64,000 nt of DNA, taken from the IMG/VR virus record IMGVR_UViG_3300008110_000040, positions 34,163 through 98,162 of that record, one strand, 5' to 3'. This DNA comes from a virus. The notes under the pieces were generated by a model. The model saw only the letters and a list, made by a program, of their open reading frames with translations. It was not told the origin of the DNA and did no database searches. Positions within the stretch are counted from its first letter, which is position 1, and each line of letters begins with the position of its first letter. A program made the position numbers and the translations under genes. This document shows, piece by piece, positions 1 to 8,141 of the stretch.

Positions 1-28
1 TATTCACACTATAATAAATCTTTAAAAC

Positions 29-388
29 ATGAAATTAATCAAAGAAGCCAAACGATTCCAGGAATTGGCAGGTATAAATGAAGTAAAAATTGAGCCTGAT
101 ATTCGTATTAAAAGCTACGAAGACTTTGTAAAATTATTTAACAGAACCTTTTCTAAGTATGTAAAACCATTAACAATAGAAGATATAAAATCTGAACAAT
201 CAGAAAGAGAAGAAGGAGAAACATATATGCTTAGTCTAGATAAGATAGATATGGATATAGATGTTGATAAACTTGAAGATATATTTAATAAAACTTTTTC
301 TAAGCATAATATTGAATTAGCAGAAATAGAGGATGCTGGTGATTATTTTATATTTTATATAGAACCTATAAATTTTAAAATAACATGA
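29..388 (+). CDS. Hypothetical protein with LIKEAKR/QELAGI N-terminus
   Basis: No family is recognised in this 119-residue acidic protein. Residues 3-16 (LIKEAKRFQELAGI) nearly match residues 4-17 of the next gene, after which the two proteins diverge, so the segment looks like a shared N-terminal tag. The stop overlaps the next start as ATGA, which indicates translational coupling. It sits just upstream of the SSB gene. A virion-targeting role for the tag is only a guess. Confidence 0.65.
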   Translation: MKLIKEAKRFQELAGINEVKIEPDIRIKSYEDFVKLFNRTFSKYVKPLTIEDIKSEQSEREEGETYMLSLDKIDMDIDVDKLEDIFNKTFSKHNIELAEIEDAGDYFIFYIEPINFKIT

Positions 389-762
389 CAGAATTAATTA
401 AAGAAGCCAAACGACTCCAGGAATTAGCAGGAATAAACGAGATAAAGATTCAATCTAATGATAATAGAAAAGCATTAGGGACAGTGTTTTATGAAAATCC
501 TAATCCTGAAGAAGCAGAGAAATATGGTTATTTATATGTTTGGGACGATGAATTTGTAGAGCAATTAGCTAAGGATTTAGGCTTTGAAGACTACGAAGAT
601 GCAGCAAGTGAATTTACGGCATATTATGACCCAGGTACTAAAGAAAATATACATTTTCTAGAGAAGGTTTTAGGACTTAAAAATTTGACTATAGATAAAC
701 TTACTGTAGAGATGTATAAACAAGCTATGTTACGTTCACTAAAAAAGATAAATATTCGTTAG
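385..762 (+). CDS. Hypothetical protein, second copy of the LIKEAKR/QELAGI N-terminus
   Basis: This 125-residue protein is not recognised. It opens with the same LIKEAKRLQELAGI segment as the preceding gene, including matching DNA, followed by an unrelated acidic body and a basic C-terminus. It is coupled to the upstream gene by a 4-base overlap. A promoter-like signal follows it, so it probably ends the operon. Confidence 0.65.
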   Translation: MTELIKEAKRLQELAGINEIKIQSNDNRKALGTVFYENPNPEEAEKYGYLYVWDDEFVEQLAKDLGFEDYEDAASEFTAYYDPGTKENIHFLEKVLGLKNLTIDKLTVEMYKQAMLRSLKKINIR

Positions 763-768
763 AAAATA

Positions 769-800
769 TTTGGAAGACCAAAATAAAAGTTTTATATTTA
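769..800 (+). promoter_or_regulatory. Bacteroidota-type promoter for the SSB/uvsX operon
   Basis: TTTG at 769-772 and TATATTTA at 793-800 are separated by 20 bases and lie 17 bases before the SSB start. The same pair recurs upstream of many genes in the window. Confidence 0.6.
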
Positions 801-816
801 TACAAAATAATAAGTT

Positions 817-1656
817 ATGGATTTATCATTAATTAAACAGAAGCTTGCCGCTTCTCAAAACAAAGGCAAACCGAAAGAAAAAACTGATTACACGAAAATT
901 TTCTGGAAACCAAAGCCAGGTAAGTACCAAGTACGTATTTTACCTTCTAAGTTCGACAAATCTAATCCATTCCGTGAAGTTTACTTCCATTATGGTTTTT
1001 CAAGAGGCCCAATTTTAGCATTAGTAAATTGGAATGAAAAAGATCCTATTGTTGAATTTGCAAAACAATTACGCAAATCCTCAGACAAAGATGATTGGCA
1101 ATTAGCTAAAAAAGTTGAACCAAAATTACGTTATTTCGCACCAGTATTAGTACGTGGTGAGGAAGACAAAGGTGCTCGCTTATGGGAATTTGGTAAATTA
1201 ACTTATGAGCAATTGTTAGGTATTGCTGCTGATGAAGACTATGGTGACTACACAGACATCACTGAAGGACGTGATTTCACTATTGAAGCTGTTGAAGATA
1301 CTGTTGCTGGTAGAAAAAGTGTAAAATGTTCTATCCGTCCTAAAGTTAAGTCATCACCTATTTCAGAAGATGCTGCTTTAGTACAAAAAGTATTAGACGA
1401 ACAGCCTGATATTTTAACCGTTAATAAACATCATACATTTGAAGAATTACAAGAAATTCTTAACAAGTGGTTAAACCCAGAAGAAACAGCTGAAGAAACT
1501 GAAACTCCTGTAGCATCAGCTACTGAAGAAGAGGATGAAGAAGAAACATCTGATTTACCATGGGAAAAAGGTACATCAACTGCTAGTACCTATAAAGTAG
1601 ATGCACCTGCAAAAACTAGCAATGCAGATAAATTTGATAGTTTATTTAACGACTAA
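817..1656 (+). CDS. Single-stranded DNA-binding protein (gp32-like)
   Basis: A 279-residue T4 gp32-type SSB, which coats ssDNA at the replication fork and helps load UvsX and the helicase. The N-terminus is basic, and the core contains the FWKPKPGKYQVRILP stretch at about 29-43 typical of phage gp32 relatives. The C-terminal third is strongly acidic (about 220-250) and ends in a short FDSLFND tip, as expected for the protein-interaction tail. No zinc-binding cysteine cluster is visible, unlike T4 gp32. It is followed after 5 bases by uvsX. Confidence 0.88.
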   Translation: MDLSLIKQKLAASQNKGKPKEKTDYTKIFWKPKPGKYQVRILPSKFDKSNPFREVYFHYGFSRGPILALVNWNEKDPIVEFAKQLRKSSDKDDWQLAKKVEPKLRYFAPVLVRGEEDKGARLWEFGKLTYEQLLGIAADEDYGDYTDITEGRDFTIEAVEDTVAGRKSVKCSIRPKVKSSPISEDAALVQKVLDEQPDILTVNKHHTFEELQEILNKWLNPEETAEETETPVASATEEEDEEETSDLPWEKGTSTASTYKVDAPAKTSNADKFDSLFND

Positions 1657-1661
1657 AATAT

Positions 1662-2753
1662 ATGGCCAAAAAAGACAGTTTAACGACTGCTATATCAGAC
1701 GGTTTGAAAAAGCCGTTTGATATAGAGGCGTTTAAAAAATCAAAATACTTAGATCAATCATCTAAGTTCAAAAAACAAAGATGGATTCCATTTTCACCAG
1801 CAGTTAAAGATGCTCTTTCTATTCCTGGTGTTCCTATGGGGCATGTTTATATAGCTCGTGGAGGATCAGATACAGGAAAAACTACATTATTGATTGAGAC
1901 AGCTGTAGCAGCTCAAAAAATGGGAATATTACCTGTATTCATTATTACTGAGATGAAATGGGATTTTTCTCATGCTAAAATGATGGGATTAGAATTAGAG
2001 GAAGTAGTAGATGAAGAAACAGGTGAGGTAAACTACAAAGGATTTTTCTTATATGTAGATAGAGCATCATTAAATACAATTGAAGATGTAGCTGGATTTA
2101 TTGCTGACATTCTAAACGAGCAAAAACAAGGAAAATTACCATATGATTTATTATTCTTATGGGACTCAGTTGGTTCTATTCCCTGTGAAATGAGTGTTAA
2201 GCAAGGTAATAACAATCCTATGTGGAACGCAGGTGCCATGGCAACTCAATTTGGTAATTTTATTAACCAACAGTTTCCTCTATCACGTAAAGAGAATTAT
2301 CCATACACTAATACATTCTTTGTTATTAATAAAACAGGGGTACAACCTGCTTTAACACCAATGAGCCAACCTAAAATGACTAACAAAGGAGGTAATGCTA
2401 TGTATTGGGATGCTACAATTGTTACTACATTTGGTAACGTAACTAATAGTGGTACATCTAAGATATTTGCCCAACATAAGGGTAAAAAAGTAGAGTTTGC
2501 TAAACGTACTAAAATAGCAATTGATAAAATCCATGCTGATTGTGGTATTGCAACTTCCACTACAGTAATTGTAACTCCTCATGGTTTTATCCCTGATACT
2601 AAAGAGGCAGAAAAAGAATATAAAAGACTTCATGCTCACGAATGGTTTGGTGAAAAAGTAGATATTGAAAAACTTCAAATAATTGAAGATAGCTCAGAAT
2701 GGGAAGAAAGTAGTAGAATATCACCAATGATCGAAGTAGACAATGAAGAATAA
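1662..2753 (+). CDS. uvsX: UvsX/RecA-like recombinase
   Basis: A 363-residue RecA-fold recombinase that forms filaments on ssDNA for strand exchange and recombination-dependent replication. Walker A is GGSDTGKT at about 67-74 and Walker B is LLFLWDS at about 163-169. The glycine-rich region near 235-247 fits DNA-binding loop L2. The C-terminus is acidic. It lies between SSB and the 5'-3' exonuclease, whose start overlaps its end by 11 bases. Confidence 0.9.
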   Translation: MAKKDSLTTAISDGLKKPFDIEAFKKSKYLDQSSKFKKQRWIPFSPAVKDALSIPGVPMGHVYIARGGSDTGKTTLLIETAVAAQKMGILPVFIITEMKWDFSHAKMMGLELEEVVDEETGEVNYKGFFLYVDRASLNTIEDVAGFIADILNEQKQGKLPYDLLFLWDSVGSIPCEMSVKQGNNNPMWNAGAMATQFGNFINQQFPLSRKENYPYTNTFFVINKTGVQPALTPMSQPKMTNKGGNAMYWDATIVTTFGNVTNSGTSKIFAQHKGKKVEFAKRTKIAIDKIHADCGIATSTTVIVTPHGFIPDTKEAEKEYKRLHAHEWFGEKVDIEKLQIIEDSSEWEESSRISPMIEVDNEE

Positions 2754-3765
2754 GTATGCTCAACTTTTAGCAAATATAAACAATAATCCTCGTAATGCTC
2801 AAGATTCAATTTTAATAATTGATGGTTTAAATACTTTCTTGAGAAGTTTTACAATGATAAACCACATAAATCCAGACGGAGCCCACATAGGTGGGCTCAC
2901 TGGGTTTTTAAAATCATTGGGTTATGCTATTAAAACGATAGATCCTACTAAGGTAATTATCGTATTTGATGGAATAGGAGGTTCTAACAACAAACGTAAC
3001 TTATACCCTGAATATAAGGCTAATAGAAATAAAAGTCGTATGACTAATTATTCTATATTTAGTAGTAAGGAAGAAGAAACTGAAGCTATAACAAACCAGG
3101 TTAGTAGATTAATACAGTATCTTAAATGTTTACCTGTTACTATAATTTGTATAGATGGTATTGAGGCCGACGATGTTATTGGTTATCTCGCGGTAAAATT
3201 CGAGAATTTCGCGCTAACTAAGGAAGTCACCATCATGTCTGCTGACAAAGATTTCTTACAATTAACAAGCGATAAAACACGAGTTTATTCGCCTATTAAA
3301 AAGAAAATATACAAACCTGAAGATGTAAAGGCTGAATATGATATTAACCATTTGAATTTTATTAATTATAAAATATTAATGGGAGATACATCAGATAATC
3401 TACCAGGTGTACCTGGTTTGGGCCCTAAAAAGTTACTTAAATTATTTCCTATTTTAAATGAAAACAGAAAAGTTAGTTTACAGGAAATTATAGAATACTC
3501 AGCAAACAGAGTTAATGAACATGCTTTATATTCATCTGTTGTAGAAAGATCTTATCAGTTAGATATAAATAGACAACTAATGGATTTACATACTGTTCCA
3601 TTATCTGATGAAAATAAAAAAGAAATACAACAAAATTTTAATAACCAGTATTCATTAAATAAACATGTTTTTATGCAAATGTATTTGGCAGATCATTTAG
3701 GAGAAAGTATACCTAATGTATCAAATTGGCTTAATCAAGTTTTTGGAGGGTTAGAAAATTTTTAG
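2743..3765 (+). CDS. 5'-3' exonuclease / RNase H (FLAP family)
   Basis: A 340-residue structure-specific nuclease of the T4 RNase H / T5 flap family, expected to remove RNA primers and flaps. Visible acidic motifs are IIDGLNTFLR near 24-33, VFDGIGG near 74-80, EADDVIGYLA near 140-149 and SADKDFLQL near 165-173. The helix-hairpin-helix region GDTSDNLPGVPGLGPKK is near 214-230. The catalytic aspartates appear intact. It overlaps uvsX and is followed by the helicase. Confidence 0.9.
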   Translation: MKNKYAQLLANINNNPRNAQDSILIIDGLNTFLRSFTMINHINPDGAHIGGLTGFLKSLGYAIKTIDPTKVIIVFDGIGGSNNKRNLYPEYKANRNKSRMTNYSIFSSKEEETEAITNQVSRLIQYLKCLPVTIICIDGIEADDVIGYLAVKFENFALTKEVTIMSADKDFLQLTSDKTRVYSPIKKKIYKPEDVKAEYDINHLNFINYKILMGDTSDNLPGVPGLGPKKLLKLFPILNENRKVSLQEIIEYSANRVNEHALYSSVVERSYQLDINRQLMDLHTVPLSDENKKEIQQNFNNQYSLNKHVFMQMYLADHLGESIPNVSNWLNQVFGGLENF

Positions 3766-3782
3766 TAAATTTATAAAAGGTT

Positions 3783-5165
3783 ATGGCAACATTAAACAAA
3801 TTAAATAATTACGGAAACGTATTTCAAGTTAAAGTATTAGGAGCATTATTAACACAACGAGATTTTTTACTTAACATATCAGATTCATTAGATAGTGAGT
3901 ATTTTGAGAATCCCTCTCATAAATGGGTTGTTGATTATGTTATTAAATATTTTGAACAATATCATACTTATCCAACTGCTGAAACATTATCAATTGAGAT
4001 AAAAAAGATAGATAATGAAGTATTAAGAATATCACTAGTTGAAGCAATTCGTGAAGCTTATAGATTAGCAGATGCTAGTGATTTGGAATGGGTTGAGAGA
4101 GAATTTTCTGATTTCTGTCAAAACCAACAGATGAAAAAAGCAATTATGACATCTGTTGATTTATTGAATCTAGGTGATTATGATGGTATTAAACAACTAA
4201 TTAATCGTGCTTTAAAAGCAGGTGAAGATAAAAATATAGGACATCTTTATGAAGCCGATGTTGAGTCTCGATACAGAGATGATGATAGAAGAGCAATACC
4301 ATTCCCTTGGCCTGTGTTTAACGACTTAACACAAGGTGGTTACGGTAAAGGTGATTTAGTACTATTATTCGGTAATCCAGGTGGTGGTAAGTCTTGGGGT
4401 GTTATAGCAATGGGAGCTTATGCTGCTGCTTTAGGATATAACGTAGTACATTACACACTAGAATTATCTGAAGGGTATGTAGGAAAAAGATATGATGCTG
4501 TATTCTCAGGTATTGATGTAGATAAATTAAAAGATCATCGTGATAAAGTTCAAGAAGCTGTAGAAAGAGTAAAAGGTAAAATAGTGATCAAAGAATATTC
4601 TCCTAAACGAGCATCATTGGATACTATTGAATCCCATATACAACAATTAAAACATCAAAATGAATTTGAACCTGATTTAATTATTATTGACTATATTGAT
4701 TTATTACGCACTAAAGGAAGAAAAGAACGTAAAGATGAAATTGATGATGTTTATACTGAAGTAAAAGGATTAGCTAAAGAATTAGGAATACCTATTGTAT
4801 CTCCTTCACAAGCTAATAGAACAGGTGCCGATAAACCTATTCTACAAGGAGAAAACGCAGCTGGTTCATATGATAAAATTATGATTGGTGATATTATTAT
4901 ATCTCTAGCACGAGGTAGAAAAGATAAAGTTAACGGAACGGGTAATTGGCATTTTATCAAAAATAGATACGGAGCAGACGGATTAACTTTTGGTTCTAAG
5001 ATCAATACGTCTACCGGATATATAGATATATACGATCAACCGTTAGATGACGATGATACACCGGAACTAAAAGGTAAAAACAAAGCAGTAAATTCGTTCT
5101 CAGAAGTGGGGACAGAAGATAAACAAATTTTACGAAGCAAATTCCTTTCTTACAAGGAAGAATGA
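3783..5165 (+). CDS. Replicative DNA helicase, DnaB/gp41 family
   Basis: A 460-residue hexameric helicase. The N-terminal 150 residues are a helical DnaB-type primase-interaction domain. The RecA-like C-domain has Walker A GNPGGGKSW at about 198-206 and Walker B LIIIDYIDLL at about 298-307, followed by a SQANRTG sensor region. It unwinds DNA 5'-3' on the lagging strand. A separate primase was not recognised in this window. Confidence 0.9.
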   Translation: MATLNKLNNYGNVFQVKVLGALLTQRDFLLNISDSLDSEYFENPSHKWVVDYVIKYFEQYHTYPTAETLSIEIKKIDNEVLRISLVEAIREAYRLADASDLEWVEREFSDFCQNQQMKKAIMTSVDLLNLGDYDGIKQLINRALKAGEDKNIGHLYEADVESRYRDDDRRAIPFPWPVFNDLTQGGYGKGDLVLLFGNPGGGKSWGVIAMGAYAAALGYNVVHYTLELSEGYVGKRYDAVFSGIDVDKLKDHRDKVQEAVERVKGKIVIKEYSPKRASLDTIESHIQQLKHQNEFEPDLIIIDYIDLLRTKGRKERKDEIDDVYTEVKGLAKELGIPIVSPSQANRTGADKPILQGENAAGSYDKIMIGDIIISLARGRKDKVNGTGNWHFIKNRYGADGLTFGSKINTSTGYIDIYDQPLDDDDTPELKGKNKAVNSFSEVGTEDKQILRSKFLSYKEE

Positions 5166-5193
5166 TATTTATAAACCCAAAAACAACAACTAC

Positions 5194-5682
5194 ATGAAAT
5201 CATATAAATTAAAAGATATAATTTTAGAAGAAATAAAACAGAATAAAGGTAATGGTGATTTTTCATGGGTTACTTTAAGGGAAAATGAGTTATTAACTGA
5301 ATTTAATTATAATATAGAAGATACATATCCTATTACTAATGAACTTCCTTTTAATATTGAATTTAAAGATGAAAAGGGAAGATTAAACATTACTAAAGGA
5401 AAATTAAATAATAACTACATTGAAATAAAGTTATATTGGGTAGATAATTATGGGAAATTAAGAATGGATACTCCTGAAGGTATCCTACCAAAAACAATGA
5501 ATACTCATATGTTTAATATATTAAATAAGTTTTTACCCAATTACGACCAGTTTCTAATTAGACCTAATGATCCTATAAGATTTAGATTATTCCATTTATT
5601 ATTGAATAAATACATTGACAAAAGTATATGGGAAGTAATCTCATATGAGGATGAACAAAAAATATTAATACATAAATTATGA
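5194..5682 (+). CDS. Hypothetical protein
   Basis: 162 residues, no family recognised. The protein is rich in charged and aromatic residues and has no membrane segment. It lies between the helicase and thioredoxin genes and overlaps the latter by ATGA, so it is probably co-expressed with the nucleotide metabolism genes. Confidence 0.65.
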   Translation: MKSYKLKDIILEEIKQNKGNGDFSWVTLRENELLTEFNYNIEDTYPITNELPFNIEFKDEKGRLNITKGKLNNNYIEIKLYWVDNYGKLRMDTPEGILPKTMNTHMFNILNKFLPNYDQFLIRPNDPIRFRLFHLLLNKYIDKSIWEVISYEDEQKILIHKL

Positions 5683-5939
5683 TTATAGTTAAACGTTATA
5701 CAGCAACATGGTGCGGACCATGTAAGGCCCTTGCTCCCATTATGAGTGAGATACAGACAGAAATAAATGATGTTAGTTTTATTACAATAGATGTAGATCA
5801 AAACAGAGAAGCAGCTATGCAAGACAATGTGTCATCAGTACCTACTGTTATAGTAACAAAAAATGGCCAAGAAATGCACCGATTTACTGGTGTAAAACCT
5901 AAAAATGTTATATTAAATATTATAAACCAATTTAAATAA
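5679..5939 (+). CDS. Thioredoxin
   Basis: A compact 86-residue thioredoxin with the WCGPC active site at about 11-15 and the conserved cis-proline in SVPTVIV. It is likely the reductant for the ribonucleotide reductase directly downstream, whose C-terminal cysteine pair needs re-reduction after each turnover. It is shorter than cellular thioredoxin (about 105 residues) but the fold core is complete. Confidence 0.93.
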   Translation: MIIVKRYTATWCGPCKALAPIMSEIQTEINDVSFITIDVDQNREAAMQDNVSSVPTVIVTKNGQEMHRFTGVKPKNVILNIINQFK

Positions 5940-5947
5940 AAACAAAC

Positions 5948-7801
5948 ATGAATATTGAACAAAGTATCTTAAGTGACATTACTGTCTACATGAAATATGC
6001 TAAATTCGTCCCTGAATTAAACAGAAGAGAGACGTGGACCGAATTAGTAGATAGAAATAAAGGGATGCATTTAAAAAGATTCCCTCATCTAGCAAACGAA
6101 ATTGAAGAAGCATACAAATTTGTATATGATAAAAAAGTATTACCATCAATGCGTTCAATGCAGTTTGCAGGTAAACCAATTGAAATAAATAATGCTCGAG
6201 TATTTAATTGCTCATATCTACCTATTGATGATATGGCTTCTTTCTCTGAAATAATGTTTTTATTATTATCAGGATGTGGTGTTGGATACTCAGTACAACA
6301 ACATCATATTGAAAAATTACCTGAAGTAAGAAAACCGTTAAAATCAAAAAGATATTTAGTAGGTGATTCAATTGAAGGATGGGCAGATGCAGTTAAAGTA
6401 TTAATGAAAGCCTACTTACGTGGAGGACCAGCACCTGTATTTGACTTTAGAGATATTCGTCCAAAAGGAGCTCAATTGATTACTGTGGGTGGTAAAGCCC
6501 CAGGCCCTGAGCCTTTAAAAATAGCATTAGCTCACGTTGAAGCTATTTTAAGTAGCAAACAAGACGGAGAAAAATTAACATCGTTAGAATGTCATGATAT
6601 TATTTGCCATTTAGCAGACGCAGTATTATCAGGGGGTATTCGTAGAGCAGCATTAATTGCTTTATTCAATTTAGATGATGAAAACATGTTGACATGTAAG
6701 TTCGGAAACTGGTGGGAACAAAATCCACAGCGTGGTAGAGCAAACAACACAGCAGTATTGATTAAATCTAAAATTGAAAAAGACACATTCTTAGATTTAT
6801 GGAAGAAAATTGAATTAAGTAATTCTGGAGAACCAGGATTTATTTTTTCAAATGATAAAGATGCTGGTACTAACCCATGCGCTGAAATCAACTTAAAACC
6901 GAATCAATTTTGCAATCTTTGTGAAGTCAACGCCTCAACCATCGAATCACAAGAAGATTTAAATTCTCGCGTTAAAGCAGCAGCTTTCATAGGAACTCTA
7001 CAAGCGTCTTATACAGACTTCCATTACCTAAGAGATATTTGGAAGAAAACAACTGAAAAAGAAGCATTATTAGGTATAGGTATGACAGGTATTGCATCAG
7101 GAGCAGTATTAAACTACAGCTTAAAAGAAGCAGCTAAAGTTGCTACTGAAGAAAATGCTCGTGTAGCTGAAATATTAGGAATTAATAAAGCAGCTCGTGT
7201 AACTTGTGTTAAACCAAGTGGTACTACATCATTAGTATTAGGCACATCAAGTGGTATTCACGCATGGCATGATGATTTCTATTTAAGAAGAATTCGTATT
7301 GGTAAAAATGAAGCATTATATACTCATTTAGCAATTCATCACCCTGAATTATTAGAGGATGATTTCTTCAAACCACATATTCAAGCTATAGTAACCATTC
7401 CTCAGAAAGCACCTGATAATGCTATTACACGCCCTAAAGAAACAGCTATTGAGTTATTAGAGCGTATTAAGAAATTCAATAAAGAATGGATTAAACCAGG
7501 TCATAGAAAAGGATCTAATATGCATAATGTGTCAGCCACTGTTAATATTAAGCAAGATGAGTGGGGAACTGTAGGTGAATGGTTATGGGATAATAAAGAA
7601 TACTTCACTGCATTATCATTCTTACCTGAAGATTTAGGAACATATACTCAAGCACCATTTGAAACAATAACAGAAGCTGAATTCAATGAGCGTGTTGGTC
7701 ATTTACATAACTTAGATTTATCTAAAGTAATTGAAATGGATGATATGACCGCTTTAATGGATCAAGCAGCTTGCGCTGGTGGAGCATGCGAGATAGTTTA
7801 A
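5948..7801 (+). CDS. nrdJ: Adenosylcobalamin-dependent (class II) ribonucleotide reductase
   Basis: 617 residues resembling monomeric class II reductases of the Lactobacillus RTPR type, which make deoxyribonucleotides with coenzyme B12 and need no oxygen or small subunit. Visible features are the early cysteine in FNCSYLP, the SGCGVGYSVQ stretch, NPCAEI near 317-322, the PSGTTS loop near 424-429, and the terminal CAGGACEIV redox pair. No NrdB-like or activase gene is seen nearby. The adjacent thioredoxin is its expected partner. Confidence 0.9.
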   Translation: MNIEQSILSDITVYMKYAKFVPELNRRETWTELVDRNKGMHLKRFPHLANEIEEAYKFVYDKKVLPSMRSMQFAGKPIEINNARVFNCSYLPIDDMASFSEIMFLLLSGCGVGYSVQQHHIEKLPEVRKPLKSKRYLVGDSIEGWADAVKVLMKAYLRGGPAPVFDFRDIRPKGAQLITVGGKAPGPEPLKIALAHVEAILSSKQDGEKLTSLECHDIICHLADAVLSGGIRRAALIALFNLDDENMLTCKFGNWWEQNPQRGRANNTAVLIKSKIEKDTFLDLWKKIELSNSGEPGFIFSNDKDAGTNPCAEINLKPNQFCNLCEVNASTIESQEDLNSRVKAAAFIGTLQASYTDFHYLRDIWKKTTEKEALLGIGMTGIASGAVLNYSLKEAAKVATEENARVAEILGINKAARVTCVKPSGTTSLVLGTSSGIHAWHDDFYLRRIRIGKNEALYTHLAIHHPELLEDDFFKPHIQAIVTIPQKAPDNAITRPKETAIELLERIKKFNKEWIKPGHRKGSNMHNVSATVNIKQDEWGTVGEWLWDNKEYFTALSFLPEDLGTYTQAPFETITEAEFNERVGHLHNLDLSKVIEMDDMTALMDQAACAGGACEIV

Positions 7802-8103
7802 AAGAATATATAGATTATTACGTAGAAGGAGATAGGGTGGTATTTACCGCCCTATTTCATTCAAAACGAGGATTTTGCTGCGGGAATAAATGCAAACATT
7901 GTCCTTATATACCAAAATATATTAAAAATACTACTACTATGGATATAGAAATGTTAAAAGTCTTAAAAGAACAAGCAGAATTTTTAGAAAAAAATCAAGA
8001 TAGTCTTCCATCTGCTGAAAAAATAGAGAAAGCTATGGATCTATATAACAAGATAAATGAATTAATATCCAATATAGATATTAAAGAAATTGAGCAAGAA
8101 TAG
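7786..8103 (+). CDS. Small cysteine-motif protein (DUF5522-like N-terminus)
   Basis: About 105 residues when the ATG at 7786 is used; a TTG at 7771 is also possible. The first 45 residues contain YYVEGDRVVFTALFHSKRG followed by CCGNKCKHCPY, which resembles the small DUF5522 cysteine proteins of Bacteroidota. The rest is a charged helical tail that could start independently at the internal ATG at 7939. The start overlaps the end of the reductase gene. Its function is unknown. Confidence 0.7.
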   Translation: MRDSLKEYIDYYVEGDRVVFTALFHSKRGFCCGNKCKHCPYIPKYIKNTTTMDIEMLKVLKEQAEFLEKNQDSLPSAEKIEKAMDLYNKINELISNIDIKEIEQE

Positions 8104-8141
8104 TATATTTTTTAATATTTATTGGTAAATTAAATAATAAT

